From: Halorussus lipolyticus
Lineage (GTDB): Archaea; Halobacteriota; Halobacteria; Halobacteriales; Haladaptataceae
Direction of reading: 5' to 3'
NCBI RefSeq assembly: GCF_029338375.1
Contig: NZ_CP119804.1
Span: 1 to 64,000 of the forward strand
Length of the DNA stretch: 64,000 bases
Below the pieces are notes generated by a model. That model was not told the origin of the DNA, ran no database searches, and saw only the letters and a program-made list of their open reading frames with translations. The position numbers were made by a program, and so were the translations under genes. Positions 1 through 9,488 of the stretch are shown here, piece by piece. Each line of letters opens with the position of its first letter. Within the stretch, counting starts at the first letter, position 1.

Positions 1-114
1 CTCTGCAATCGCTAAAGAAATAATTTAGTTGCTAAAAACAATTGTTGGTAAATTCATGCCGAGCGATTCCCCAGACCGACGGGTACGTAAGTCCCGACTC
101 ACTACCCCCGTCCA

Positions 115-1233
115 ATGAGCGAACTCGACGTGGAGGCGGTCGAACGAATCGAGGACAGCGACGTGCCGACTGGCGTGGACGCGCCCGAGTACGTCCTCTA
201 CGGGGGGAAAGGCGGCGTCGGCAAGACCACGATGGCGGCCGCGACGGGACTGGCAAGCGCCCGCGGCGGGACTTCGACGCTGGTGGTCTCGACCGACCCC
301 GCCCACTCGCTGTCGGACACCTACGAGACCGACGTGCCGGCGAGTCCCGAGCGCATCCGCGACGACGTGCCCCTCTACGCCGCCGAAATCGACCCCGAGG
401 AGGCGATGGACGAGGGCAACGCCGTCTTCGGTGGTGCCGTCGGCGGTGACGCCGATGGCACGGCCGCCGACTCGGGACCGGCGGGTGGCGGACCAACCGG
501 CGACGAGGCCGGTCCGATGGGCGGCCTCGGCGGGATGCTCGGCGGCGAGAACCCGTTGGAGTCGATGCTCGGCGGGCCGATGCCGGGTTCGGACGAGGCC
601 ACCGCGATGCAGAAACTGTTGGAGTACATGGACGACGAGCGATTCGAGCGCGTCATCGTGGACACCGCGCCGACCGGCCACACCCTGCGACTCCTCGAAC
701 TCCCGGAACTCATGGACTCGATGGTCGGGCGCATCATGAAACTCAAGCAGAAGTTCCAAGGCATGATGGAGGGGATGAAGGGGATGTTCGGCGGTGAGGA
801 CGCCGACCCCGAGCAGGGGTTGGCCGACCTCGAAGAACTCAGCGACCGCATCGAGCGCCTGCGGGCCACTCTCCGGGACCCCTCCAAGACCGACTTCCGG
901 GTCGTGATGGTCCCCGAGGAGATGAGTGTCTTCGAGTCCAAGCGCCTGCTGGGCCAACTCGCGGAGTTCGAGATTCCGGTCGGAACCGTCGTGGTCAACA
1001 AGGTGATGGAGGACCTCTCGGACGTTGCGGGCGAGGCCACCGACACCGACGCTTTCGTCTCGCCGAACCTCGACACCTGCGAGTTCTGCCAGCGACGCTG
1101 GGACGTGCAACAGGACGCCCTCGCCGAGGCCCAAGAGGTCTTCCGGGGCCACGACGTGAAGCGCGTTCCCCTGCTGGCCGACGAGGTGCGAGGAGAGCGG
1201 ATGCTGGCGCTCGTGGCGTCCTGTCTGGAGTGA
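115..1233 (+). CDS. ArsA/Get3-family ATPase
   Basis: A 372-residue SIMIBI-class ATPase of the ArsA/TRC40/Get3 family. The deviant P-loop GGKGGVGKTT lies at residues 30-39. It is followed by a switch-like STDPAHSLSD stretch and by a DTAPTGHTLRLL motif typical of the family. A late CEFC pair near residue 323 resembles the CxxC that joins Get3 dimers through zinc. Archaeal members are thought to target tail-anchored membrane proteins or act as chaperones; arsenite pumping is not suggested because no arsenic gene is adjacent. Residues about 120-160 form a Gly/Met-rich, Pro-containing insert of low complexity placed where Get3 has its hydrophobic client-binding region, which is my inference for its role. 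The ATG at 115 gives a natural acidic N-terminus. Confidence 0.88.
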   Translation: MSELDVEAVERIEDSDVPTGVDAPEYVLYGGKGGVGKTTMAAATGLASARGGTSTLVVSTDPAHSLSDTYETDVPASPERIRDDVPLYAAEIDPEEAMDEGNAVFGGAVGGDADGTAADSGPAGGGPTGDEAGPMGGLGGMLGGENPLESMLGGPMPGSDEATAMQKLLEYMDDERFERVIVDTAPTGHTLRLLELPELMDSMVGRIMKLKQKFQGMMEGMKGMFGGEDADPEQGLADLEELSDRIERLRATLRDPSKTDFRVVMVPEEMSVFESKRLLGQLAEFEIPVGTVVVNKVMEDLSDVAGEATDTDAFVSPNLDTCEFCQRRWDVQQDALAEAQEVFRGHDVKRVPLLADEVRGERMLALVASCLE

Positions 1234-1305
1234 CCGCCGGGCGGTTTCCGCACGCCGTCTCCTTTTAAAGATTTTTATATATAGAAGCTAGTATTTCGAA
1301 ACGAG

Positions 1306-3441
1306 ATGAAAATCGGACGCTCAGTGGCAGTATTATTTACATTTCTTGTGATTGTTTCCGCGCCGAGCGCGACCCTCGGGTTCGACGGTCCGACGACCGG
1401 ACCGGCGACGGCCGCCGCGGCCAACGACACGCTGACCGCCTCGGTCGAGTACTCGCCGAGTTCGCCCGCACCCGACGAGACGGTCACGTTCGACGCCTCG
1501 GGTTCGACCGCGAGCGGCACCATCGACGACTACGAGTGGGACGTGGACGGCGACGGTTACGTCGAGGAGTACGGCTCTCAGACCACCTACTCCTACGACA
1601 CCGCCGGGACCTACACCGTCACGCTCTGGGTGACCAACGGCGAAGGAGAGACCGACAAGGAGACAGTCTCGGTCTCCGTCGAGAACGACGCGCCGAAAGC
1701 GTCGTTCAGTTACTCGCCGACCGACCCCGCCCCCGACGACACCATCACCTTCGACGCCGGGGACTCCTCGGACAGCGACGGCCGAATCACCGACTACGAG
1801 TGGGACTTGGACGGCGACGGTTACGTCGAGGAGTACGGCTCTCAGACCACCTACTCCTACGACACCGCGGGAAGCTACACCGTCACGCTCTGGGTCACCG
1901 ACAACGGCGACCGGACCGTCAAGAAGATACGCACCGTCGAGGTGGGCAACGACGCGCCCAACGCCACCTTCAGTTACTCGCCGACCGACCCCGCCCCCGA
2001 CGACACTATCACCTTCGACGCCGGGGACTCCTCGGACGCAGACGGACGCATCACCGACTACGAGTGGGACGTAGACGGCGACGGCTACGTCGAGGAGTAC
2101 GGCTCTCAGACCTCTCACTCGTTCGAGACTGCCGGAACGTACACCGTCACGCTCTGGGTCACCGACAACGGTGACGCGACGACCAAGAAGATACGCACCG
2201 TCGAAGTGGGCAACGACGCGCCCAACGCCACCTTCAGTTACTCGCCGACCGACCCCGCCCCCGACGACACCATCACCTTCGACGCCGGGGACTCCTCGGA
2301 CGCAGACGGTCGTATCACCGACTACGAGTGGGACGTGGACAACGACGGCTACGTCGAGGAGTACGGCTCTCAGACCTCCCACTCGTTCGATACCGCGGGG
2401 ACCTACACCGTCACGCTCTGGGTCACCGACAACGGCGACCGAACCGTCAAGAAAGTCCGGACCATCGAAGTCGAGAACACCGCTCCGAAGGTGTCGGTTA
2501 GCCACACGCCGTCGAACCCCTCGCCGGGCGATAGCGTCACCCTCGACGCGGGCGGGTCGTCGGACCCCGATGGCAAAATCGACGACTACGAGTGGGACGT
2601 GGACGACGACGGCTACGTCGAGGAGTACGGGTCTCGCATCACCCACACCTTCGAGGACGAGGGCCGACACACCGTCACGCTCTGGGTCACCGACAACGGC
2701 GACCGAACCGTCAAGAAGACCTACACCGTCGCTGTCGGCGACGTGGCGACCACGCAACCGGACCCGACGACTCGACCCGACCCGACCACTGCGGCGACCG
2801 ACCCGGACGCCGAATCCCGAGAATCGACCGACTCAGCAGATGATTCGGACGAGTCGGGCGAATCGGACGATACGTCTGGGGATTCGTCGGTCGATTCCAC
2901 CGACGGGAACTCGTTCGCCAACGGCGAGTTGTTCCAAGTCGCTCGACTCTACGCCCCCGAGAAGGTCATCGAACCGGGCAGTCCCGGCCGACTCGCCGGA
3001 GCGTTCACCGCGGACGTGACCAACGACAAGGCGACCAAGGTCCAAATCACGCTCCAAGTTCCCAGCGGCATCCAAATCAGCGGCGGGAGCGACATCGAGA
3101 GTAGCGGCGGCGGTCTGCCCACCACGACGTTCGTCATCCAACCCGGCGAGACCAAGGACATCTCGGCGCAGGTCACGGGGTCCGCGCCGGGCACCTACAC
3201 CCTCCGGGCCGCGATTACCTACTTCCCGGTCGGCAACAAGAGCGCCGCCCGCGAGTACGACGACCTGACGCTGGACTTCGAGGTCCGCGGCGATTCGACC
3301 GCGAACGCCGCACTCGAGGACGACCAGCAATCGAGGACGAAGGCCGACGGCGAGTCGAGCAGTGGGACGCCCGGATTCACCCTCGGGAGCGCACTCGTCG
3401 CCCTCCTCGCGGCGGCGATGCTCGCGCGCCGGTCGCGGTAG
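1306..3441 (+). CDS. PKD-repeat surface protein with PGF-CTERM anchor
   Basis: A 711-residue secreted protein. Residues 1-26 are a Sec-type signal peptide. Five polycystic-kidney-disease (PKD) beta-sandwich repeats follow, roughly residues 43-473, each with the DYEWD(V/L)DGDGYVEEYGS and YTVTLWVT blocks. A Thr/Pro/Asp/Ser-rich linker (about 475-545) suits O-glycosylation. A beta-rich domain of COG1361/NEW3 type then leads to a C-terminal PGF tripeptide, a hydrophobic helix and a basic tail (about 687-711). This tail is the PGF-CTERM signal, which archaeosortase ArtA removes while lipid-anchoring the protein to the S-layer side. The protein is probably an adhesion or cell-surface structural factor. 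Repeats 2-4 are nearly identical in DNA, so copy number may vary between strains. Confidence 0.9.
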   Translation: MKIGRSVAVLFTFLVIVSAPSATLGFDGPTTGPATAAAANDTLTASVEYSPSSPAPDETVTFDASGSTASGTIDDYEWDVDGDGYVEEYGSQTTYSYDTAGTYTVTLWVTNGEGETDKETVSVSVENDAPKASFSYSPTDPAPDDTITFDAGDSSDSDGRITDYEWDLDGDGYVEEYGSQTTYSYDTAGSYTVTLWVTDNGDRTVKKIRTVEVGNDAPNATFSYSPTDPAPDDTITFDAGDSSDADGRITDYEWDVDGDGYVEEYGSQTSHSFETAGTYTVTLWVTDNGDATTKKIRTVEVGNDAPNATFSYSPTDPAPDDTITFDAGDSSDADGRITDYEWDVDNDGYVEEYGSQTSHSFDTAGTYTVTLWVTDNGDRTVKKVRTIEVENTAPKVSVSHTPSNPSPGDSVTLDAGGSSDPDGKIDDYEWDVDDDGYVEEYGSRITHTFEDEGRHTVTLWVTDNGDRTVKKTYTVAVGDVATTQPDPTTRPDPTTAATDPDAESRESTDSADDSDESGESDDTSGDSSVDSTDGNSFANGELFQVARLYAPEKVIEPGSPGRLAGAFTADVTNDKATKVQITLQVPSGIQISGGSDIESSGGGLPTTTFVIQPGETKDISAQVTGSAPGTYTLRAAITYFPVGNKSAAREYDDLTLDFEVRGDSTANAALEDDQQSRTKADGESSSGTPGFTLGSALVALLAAAMLARRSR
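1687..2478 (+). repeat. Three tandem 264-bp PKD units
   Basis: The coding DNA of PKD repeats 2, 3 and 4 recurs with an exact 264-bp (88-codon) period, starting at 1687, 1951 and 2215 with gacgcgcc. Units 3 and 4 share long runs with only scattered synonymous changes, whereas repeats 1 and 5 have diverged. This pattern indicates recent unit duplication or gene conversion. Confidence 0.85.
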
Positions 3442-3442
3442 G

Positions 3443-4285
3443 TTAGTCCCCGAGAGGATTTTTCGACGCCAGCGAGAAGACCAGTCCGTAGAGTTTGTCC
3501 TGCAGTTTCGCGGGGAGGAACCGGGCCAGCACCGAGACTTTGGCGATTTGCCCGACCGGGTAGCGCGCCGCGGGGTCAGTCAGGTTCGCGGCGTCGAGAA
3601 TCGTCTCGGCCACGCGCCGGGGCGGGATTGCGCCCGGACCGCCGCCGCCGATGGCCTCGGTGTCCGCAAGCACGTCGTAGAGCGACTCGTAGGCTCCGGA
3701 CCGCTCCAGTCCGTCGATTTCGTCGCTCACGCGGTCCATGAAGGCGGTATCGACCGGGCCGGGTTCGACCAGCACTACGTCGATGCCGTAGTCGTCCACC
3801 TCGGGCCGGAGGGCGTCCGAGATGCCCTCCATGGCGAACTTCGAACCGTTGTAGATGCCCATGCCGGGGGTGGCGACGCGACCGGCGAGGCTGGAGACGT
3901 TGACGATGGTGCCGGTCCGGCGCTCTCGCATGTGGGGTAGGACCTCGCGGGCGAGTCGGTGGGGGCCGAAGACGTTGACCTCGAACTGGTCTTTGACGCG
4001 CTCTACGGGCACGTCCTCGACGGGGCCGAGTTGGGCGTACCCCGCGTTGTTGACGAGGCAGTCGATTCGGCCCTCCTCGTCGATGATGCGGTCTACCACG
4101 CGCTCCACGTCGTCTTCGTCGGTCACGTCGAGCGTGGCGATGTTGGCCCCGGCCTCGCCCAGCGCCTCGATGTCGGCGGGATTCCGGGCGGTGGCGTAGA
4201 CCTCCCACCCGTCTTCGAGGAAGCAGTGGGCCGTCTCGCGTCCGATACCCGACGAGCAACCGGTGATGAGAACGGTTTCGGTCAC
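3443..4285 (-). CDS. Short-chain dehydrogenase/reductase (SDR)
   Basis: A 280-residue classical SDR. The NAD(P)-binding TGCSSGIG motif is at residues 8-15, NNAG at 79-82, and the catalytic set is Ser131/132, Tyr145 and Lys149 (YNGSK). Length and motif spacing match NADP-dependent oxidoreductases of the ketoreductase type. An Arg in ATARNP after beta-2 favours NADP(H), which is inferred from the family rule. The substrate cannot be told from sequence. The stop lies one base beyond the convergent PKD gene, so the two are packed tail to tail. Confidence 0.88.
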   Translation of the reverse strand: MTETVLITGCSSGIGRETAHCFLEDGWEVYATARNPADIEALGEAGANIATLDVTDEDDVERVVDRIIDEEGRIDCLVNNAGYAQLGPVEDVPVERVKDQFEVNVFGPHRLAREVLPHMRERRTGTIVNVSSLAGRVATPGMGIYNGSKFAMEGISDALRPEVDDYGIDVVLVEPGPVDTAFMDRVSDEIDGLERSGAYESLYDVLADTEAIGGGGPGAIPPRRVAETILDAANLTDPAARYPVGQIAKVSVLARFLPAKLQDKLYGLVFSLASKNPLGD

Positions 4286-4336
4286 ACTTTCACGTCGGGG
4301 CGGGGGCAGTTAAATTTCGTCGCTTCGCGGTCTCTA

Positions 4337-5155
4337 TCAGTCTCCGACTTCGGCCTTCACCTCGTCGGCGTAGCCGTCGGCCCGGCGAGTGGGTTCCGGG
4401 AGTTTGTAGCCCGCACAGAGGAGGCCCACGATGTCGGTCGTGGTCTCGGCGCTCACGCGGTGGCCGGGACTCACGTAGAGGGGGTTGACGTGGCGCTTCT
4501 CGGGGTTGTCGTACTGGCGGGACTGGTAGGCGTAGCCGATGACGGTGCCCGCCGGCGCGGTCACGTTGTCGTCGGCCTCGATGGCGACGCGGGTACCCTC
4601 CGGCCGGGGTTCGGAAAGCGATTCGCGGGGCCGCCCACAGAGGAGGTTCTTGGCGACGCCAATCGCGGGCAGGTCGAGCATCACGCCGATGTGGGTGGCG
4701 ATGCCGGCCTGCCGGAAGTGGATGCGCCCGCTTCCGTCCACCACCGCGAGGTCCGGGTCGGCCGAGAGTCGCTCGAAGGCAGAGAGGATGGCCCCGCCCT
4801 CGCGGAAGGACAGCAGGCCCGGAATGTACGGAATCTCGGTCGGTTCGACCGCGTGGACTCGCTCGATTACCTCGTCTCTGCGAGTGACGACGATGGCGCT
4901 GACGGCCTTGTCACCGTCGGCGGTGAACGCTTGGTCCACGCCCGCGACGATTGGGGTCTCGGCGTCTCCCGATTCGGAGTCGGTCGTCTGGCCGAGTGTG
5001 GTCTGGCCGGCGTCGGACCGCCCGGCGACGGCGCTCGGGTCGAAATCGAAGTCGTCCTCGAAGACGGCCTCGTCGGCGAGGTCCAGTTGCAGTTGCTCCA
5101 TCTCGGCGCGGGACAGCGAGGGGTCGGGCGCGAACTCCGGACGAACTGGTGTCAT
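4337..5155 (-). CDS. nfi: Endonuclease V
   Basis: A 272-residue deoxyinosine 3'-endonuclease. It nicks DNA one phosphodiester 3' of deaminated adenine and so starts repair of hypoxanthine. The family signatures are clear: GVD (Asp74), FREG at 117-120, and VDGSGRIHFRQAGIATHIG at 139-157 with Asp140 as a metal ligand. The first 60 residues are acidic and of variable composition, as in haloarchaeal orthologues. I chose the ATG at 5155 because the upstream 21 codons of the open frame encode an unlikely basic sequence and overlap the next gene's 3' end region. Confidence 0.9.
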   Translation of the reverse strand: MTPVRPEFAPDPSLSRAEMEQLQLDLADEAVFEDDFDFDPSAVAGRSDAGQTTLGQTTDSESGDAETPIVAGVDQAFTADGDKAVSAIVVTRRDEVIERVHAVEPTEIPYIPGLLSFREGGAILSAFERLSADPDLAVVDGSGRIHFRQAGIATHIGVMLDLPAIGVAKNLLCGRPRESLSEPRPEGTRVAIEADDNVTAPAGTVIGYAYQSRQYDNPEKRHVNPLYVSPGHRVSAETTTDIVGLLCAGYKLPEPTRRADGYADEVKAEVGD

Positions 5156-5186
5156 TGTCGATGGCAGGAAAAAAGAGCGCGAGGAC

Positions 5187-6116
5187 TTAGAAACGTCCGC
5201 CCGGACCGCCCGGACCACCGGGGCCGCCGGGTCCTCGGCCGCCGAATCCGCCGCCGGAGCCGAGTTGCTGGGGCGCGCGGCGCTTGCCCTTGACGTGCTT
5301 GCCGTAGGCGAAGCCGATCAGCAAGCCCGAGAGGTGCGCGAAGTGGGCGATGCCGCCCGAGACCGGGCCGAGGCCGCCGATGACCGACAGCAGGGCGTAG
5401 CCCCCGGTCATCACCCAGATGGGCATCGGAATCGGCGGGAAGATGAGCATGACCCGGAGGTTGGGGTTCAGGATGGTCAGCACGCCCATGATGGCCATCA
5501 CCGCACCACTCGCGCCGAGGACGCCGCCGCCCGCGGTGCCCAGCGCCATCGCGGTGCCGATTTGGCTCAGGCCCGCCACCATCCCGCTCACGAGGAACAA
5601 CCCGGTGAACTTCTTCGACCCGATGTATCGCTCGACCGGCGGGCCGAAGAAGTACAGCGCGATGCTGTTACCGGCGATGTGGAAGAAACTGAACGGACTG
5701 TGGGAGAATATCGACGTGACCCACGTCCAGACGTACTCGACGTTGCTCGCTTCGAGGACGAACAGCATCTGGAACAGTTGGGCGCTCTGGAGGACGTGGA
5801 TGACTATCATCTCGGCGACGAAGGTCAGCCACATTATTCCGAGGAACACGTAGGTCATGTTCCCGCGGAAGTAACCCAGCGGGCCGCCAGCGCCGGTGTT
5901 CACGCCGAGCGAACTGGCGATGCCGCCGGAGCCACCGCTCTGGTCCACGCTGTCGTCGAAGCCGCTGTCGAACACGCCGTCCGGGTCGTTCCACTGGTTC
6001 AGGCCCGGACAGTCGTGACTTTCGGGGAGTCGGTGGGACGAGCAGTAAGTGCCGCCGCAACGTCGGCAGTTGTACGGCATGTTCTCGTGTTCGCCACACT
6101 CGTCGCACTGCGCCAT
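5187..6116 (-). CDS. Rhomboid intramembrane serine protease with AN1-type zinc finger
   Basis: A 309-residue membrane protease. An N-terminal AN1-like zinc site uses C4, C7, C17, C20, C25, H28, H34 and C36. The rhomboid core follows with about six membrane helices from residue 85 to 275. The HIAGN segment in TM2, the catalytic Ser203 in GASG and His261 in AHLSG form the expected dyad. The C-terminus is a Gly/Pro-rich tail. It cleaves membrane proteins within the bilayer; the zinc finger probably recruits substrate or partner, which is inference. The ATG at 6116 begins directly with the zinc finger; an upstream frame extension lacks any family similarity. Confidence 0.92.
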   Translation of the reverse strand: MAQCDECGEHENMPYNCRRCGGTYCSSHRLPESHDCPGLNQWNDPDGVFDSGFDDSVDQSGGSGGIASSLGVNTGAGGPLGYFRGNMTYVFLGIMWLTFVAEMIVIHVLQSAQLFQMLFVLEASNVEYVWTWVTSIFSHSPFSFFHIAGNSIALYFFGPPVERYIGSKKFTGLFLVSGMVAGLSQIGTAMALGTAGGGVLGASGAVMAIMGVLTILNPNLRVMLIFPPIPMPIWVMTGGYALLSVIGGLGPVSGGIAHFAHLSGLLIGFAYGKHVKGKRRAPQQLGSGGGFGGRGPGGPGGPGGPGGRF

Positions 6117-6420
6117 TGTCGATGCCTTGGGGGCCGGACCTGAAAGGGATTTGGGTCCTTCCCGTTCGTGGCGAGGCAACGGTGTTCAGCGTCGGAACTG
6201 TCGGCAGTCCAACGTTCCGTGGCGCTCCTGCGAGCGTCGTCGGTCGGCCAGTGGCGGGTCGATGGGTAATCCGGGGTCTGCTGGTCGGCTTTCGCTCGGC
6301 TAGAGAATCAATTACATTTCTAAAAGCAACAATAACGTCTCTTAGAAGATTAAAATTCTATCCGTAACGGTTTTTGTCGTCGCCCGCGGCGTCCGCGTCG
6401 AGCGATGCCGAAATGGCCGA

Positions 6421-7110
6421 TTACTCGCCCTTCTGGCCGCCGTAGACCGCGAAGTTGTAGTACTGCCAAATCGACGTGACCGCATCGAAACCAGACTCCC
6501 GAAGCCAGACCAGTTGGTCGGTCAGCGTCGAGGGGTTGTCGTAGTCGTCGCTGGCCTCCCACTCGTCCATGAAGTCCTCCTCCTGCCACCCCTTCGAGCG
6601 CACCCAGTTTTCTATCATGTCGCCCGAGAGGGCTTCGAGGTGGGGCGCGTCGAACTGAACCACGTCGCCGTTGATGAACCACCCGCCGGGGGCCAGCGAC
6701 TCGTGGACCGCATCGAATAGCTCCTGCTTCTGGTCCTCGTCGAGGTGGTGGACCGCCAGCGACGAGACCACCAAGTCGTACTCGCCGGTCTCCTCGGGGT
6801 AGTCGTCGGGGAAGGCCCCGGTTTCGAGGGTGGCCCGGTCGCCGAAGGTATCGAGTTTCTGCTCAGCCTGCCCGAGCATCTGGTCGCTGTGGTCCACCAC
6901 CCGGACCGAACTGTTGGGGAATCGGGTGAGGAGTTTCGCCGTCAGTTCGCCGGTCCCCGCGCCGAGTTCGAGGACCCGAATCTCGTCACTCCGGTCGTGG
7001 GGCGGCGCGTTCAGGATTGCGTCGTGGAGTTCGTCGTACCGGGGCACGATGGCCTCGATACCGGGGTCGTAGACACTCGCGTCGGCGAAGACTTCTCCGG
7101 GCTTCTTCAT
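6421..7110 (-). CDS. Class I SAM-dependent methyltransferase
   Basis: A 229-residue methyltransferase of the Methyltransf_25 type. Motif I reads VLELGAGTGELTAKLL, followed by an acidic residue at the end of beta-2 (VRVVDHS), YDLVVSSLAVHHL as motif II, and APGGWFINGD as motif III. The fold is complete. The substrate is unknown; the family resembles trans-aconitate or small-molecule methyltransferases. The start MKKPGEVF at 7110 is preferred, because the long frame upstream has non-haloarchaeal composition. Confidence 0.85.
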   Translation of the reverse strand: MKKPGEVFADASVYDPGIEAIVPRYDELHDAILNAPPHDRSDEIRVLELGAGTGELTAKLLTRFPNSSVRVVDHSDQMLGQAEQKLDTFGDRATLETGAFPDDYPEETGEYDLVVSSLAVHHLDEDQKQELFDAVHESLAPGGWFINGDVVQFDAPHLEALSGDMIENWVRSKGWQEEDFMDEWEASDDYDNPSTLTDQLVWLRESGFDAVTSIWQYYNFAVYGGQKGE

Positions 7111-7306
7111 GCAACCCCCGTAAACGCTACTCCTATGTATGCTTTGAATCGAATCATACCGCCAGCAGGCGAATATTTCTTGGGCGCATGCTCCGGCAGT
7201 CCCCGCCCGAATCTGTGACGCCGAGCGCTCGGCCTCGGTCCTCGACTCCCCCAACTGAGCCACCGCTCCCGGCGAATTTTTGACGCTGGCGAACCGACAA
7301 GGAGAC

Positions 7307-7744
7307 GTGAAGGAGTACGAGCGAAAACAACTGCTGGAGCGCGTCGAGCGCGAGGGCGCGACGGTCGGCGCGGACATCCCCGAGACCATCGACGTGCAGG
7401 GCGACGAGATAGACCTCCGGGAGTTCGTCTTCGAAATCAAGCGCAGAGAGACCGTCCCCGCCGGAGAGCGCGAGCGAGTGGACCGAGCCAAGAAGAACCT
7501 CCGGCGCGAGCGCCTTCAGCGCAAACAGCGCCTCGAGGAGGCAGACATCTCCCGCGACGAGGGCGAGGCCCTCGTGGGTGCCATCATCGGCATCGACCGG
7601 GCGCTCAACGCGCTCGAAAGTCTGGGACCGACCGACCTCCAGCGCGAGGCAGACGCCAAGGAGGCCGCCGACCAGAAGCGGTGGATGTCCTTCCTCAAGC
7701 AGGCGCTGGGCAGGGAAGATGCCGGCAGTCGCGGACGACTGTAA
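7307..7744 (+). CDS. Haloarchaeal DUF5788-like protein
   Basis: About 145 residues, highly charged and mostly helical, with no membrane segment and no catalytic motif that I recognise. The sequence resembles a conserved haloarchaeal family of unknown role (probably DUF5788). The GTG at 7307 begins MKEYERKQLLERVEREG; an in-frame TTG at 7280 would add nine residues. It lies two bases before the polX start, so the two are probably cotranscribed, which hints at a link to DNA repair without proving it. Confidence 0.65.
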   Translation: MKEYERKQLLERVEREGATVGADIPETIDVQGDEIDLREFVFEIKRRETVPAGERERVDRAKKNLRRERLQRKQRLEEADISRDEGEALVGAIIGIDRALNALESLGPTDLQREADAKEAADQKRWMSFLKQALGREDAGSRGRL

Positions 7745-7746
7745 CC

Positions 7747-9486
7747 ATGACTCGCAACGACGAAATCGCCACGCTCCTCGAGGAGTACGCCGACCGAATC
7801 GAAGCCCAAGGCGTCGAGTACAAGCACCGGACCTACCGCCGGGCGGCCGAGAGCATCCGGGATTCGCCAGAGGACATCGCTGACCTCGCTGGCGACGGTC
7901 CCGAGGCGGTCCAAGCGATTCAGGACGTGGGCGAGTCCATCTCGGAGAAGGTCGTGGAAGCGGTCGAGACCGGCACCTTCGAGCAGTTGGACGAGGCCCG
8001 CGCCGAACTGCCGGTCGAGATAGCCGAACTCACCAGCGTCGAGGGCGTCGGTCCCAAGACGGTCGGGGACCTCTACGAAGCCCTCGACGTGCGGGATTTA
8101 GACGACCTCGAAAACGCCGCCCGCGAGGGCCGCATCCGGGATGTCTCCGGGTTCGGCGAGAAGACCGAGCAGAACATTCTGGAGGGCATCGAGTTCGCCC
8201 GCCAGTCGCAGGGCCGGGAACTCCTCGGGAACGCTCGGCCGGTCGGCGAGGCCGCACTGGAGTTTTTCGAAGCCATCCCGGAAGCCAACAGGTGCGAACT
8301 CGCAGGCTCTCTCCGCAGGTGGAAGCCCACCATCGGCGACATCGACGTGTTGGTCGGGAGCGACGACCGACAGGCCGTCATCGACGCCTTCACCGACTGG
8401 GACGAGGCCGACGAAATCATCGAGGCCGGGGGCGACAAAGCGGCAGTCCGCTCGGAGGGCCAGCGCGTAGACCTTCGAGTCGTGGTGCCCGACGAGTTCG
8501 GCTCTGCACTCCAGTATTTCACCGGGAGCAAGGAACACAACATCCGCCTGCGGAACTACGCCATCGAGCGCGACCTGAAGGTCAACGAGTACGGCGTGTT
8601 CGACGTGAGTGGCGTCGAGGACCCCGATTCCGGCCAGCGAGTCGGCGAGCGAGTCGCTGGCAAGACTGAGGAGGGCATGTACGACGCCCTCGGCTTGCCC
8701 TTCATCGAACCCGAGATGCGCGAGGACCGCGGGGAAATCGACGCCGCTGTGAACGACGACCTGCCCGACCTCCTCGCAGAGGGCGAGGTCCGGGGCGACC
8801 TGCACCTCCACACCGAGTGGTCCGACGGCGAGTACACCATCGAGCAGATGGCCGAGGCCGCCGACGAGTTCGGCCACGACTACATCTGCGTCTCGGACCA
8901 CGCCACCGGGCCGGGGATGGTCGGCGGCGTCGGACTGGACGACGAGGAACTCCGCGAGCAGATGGCCGAGATTCGGGACCTCGAAGACGACCTGCCCGTC
9001 ACGGTCTTTGCGGGCGTCGAGGCCAACATCGACAAAGACGGCGCAATCAGCGTCGGCGACGACCTGCTCGAAGCACTGGACTGCGTGGTGGCCTCGCCCC
9101 ACAGCGCCTTGGAGGGCGACGCCACCGACCGCCTCGTCACCGCAATCGAACACCCGAGCGTGGACATCATCGGCCACCCCAGCGGCCGGATGATTCACCA
9201 GCGCCCCGGCGTCGAGTTGGACATCGACGCGGTGGCCCGCGCCGCCGCCGAGAACGACACCGCCTTAGAAATCAACAGCAACCCCCATCGACTCGATTTG
9301 TGGGGGAGCGCGGTCAAGCAGGCCGTCGAGGAGGGCGCAACCGTCGCCATCGACACCGACGCCCACTCGCCGCCGGAGTACGAGAACGTCCGGTACGGCG
9401 TCCACACCGCCCGGAGAGGGTGGGCGCAGGCCGACGATATTCTGAACACGCGGGACGCCGAGGACGTGCGGGAGTTCCTGCACTAA
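7747..9486 (+). CDS. polX: DNA polymerase X with PHP domain
   Basis: A 579-residue family X DNA polymerase. The N-terminal 8-kDa and helix-hairpin-helix region (1-150) includes VEGVGPKTVGDLYEAL. The nucleotidyltransferase palm carries GSLRRWKPTIGDID at 187-200 with Asp198 and Asp200, and the third carboxylate Asp242 in RVDLRV. The C-terminal PHP phosphoesterase starts at HLHTEWSDG (353-361) and includes CVSDHATG. In bacteria and archaea such enzymes fill short gaps in base-excision repair, with PHP giving 3'-5' exonuclease activity. The ATG at 7747 follows the preceding gene by two bases, and the Mut7-C gene follows at once, so an operon is likely. Confidence 0.95.
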   Translation: MTRNDEIATLLEEYADRIEAQGVEYKHRTYRRAAESIRDSPEDIADLAGDGPEAVQAIQDVGESISEKVVEAVETGTFEQLDEARAELPVEIAELTSVEGVGPKTVGDLYEALDVRDLDDLENAAREGRIRDVSGFGEKTEQNILEGIEFARQSQGRELLGNARPVGEAALEFFEAIPEANRCELAGSLRRWKPTIGDIDVLVGSDDRQAVIDAFTDWDEADEIIEAGGDKAAVRSEGQRVDLRVVVPDEFGSALQYFTGSKEHNIRLRNYAIERDLKVNEYGVFDVSGVEDPDSGQRVGERVAGKTEEGMYDALGLPFIEPEMREDRGEIDAAVNDDLPDLLAEGEVRGDLHLHTEWSDGEYTIEQMAEAADEFGHDYICVSDHATGPGMVGGVGLDDEELREQMAEIRDLEDDLPVTVFAGVEANIDKDGAISVGDDLLEALDCVVASPHSALEGDATDRLVTAIEHPSVDIIGHPSGRMIHQRPGVELDIDAVARAAAENDTALEINSNPHRLDLWGSAVKQAVEEGATVAIDTDAHSPPEYENVRYGVHTARRGWAQADDILNTRDAEDVREFLH

Positions 9487-9488
9487 CT

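Noticed and set aside
115..1233. Arsenite efflux function for the ArsA homologue
   Set aside because: No arsB, arsR or arsD nearby, and the CxxC layout is Get3-like.
1333..2757. 474-codon open frame antisense to the PKD protein gene
   Set aside because: It mirrors the PKD repeats and has Val/Gly/Arg-rich composition typical of antisense frames at high GC; no family features.
8098..9198. 366-codon frame antisense to polX
   Set aside because: Fully inside a well-supported gene on the other strand, and the protein is Val/Gly/Asp/His-rich without motifs.
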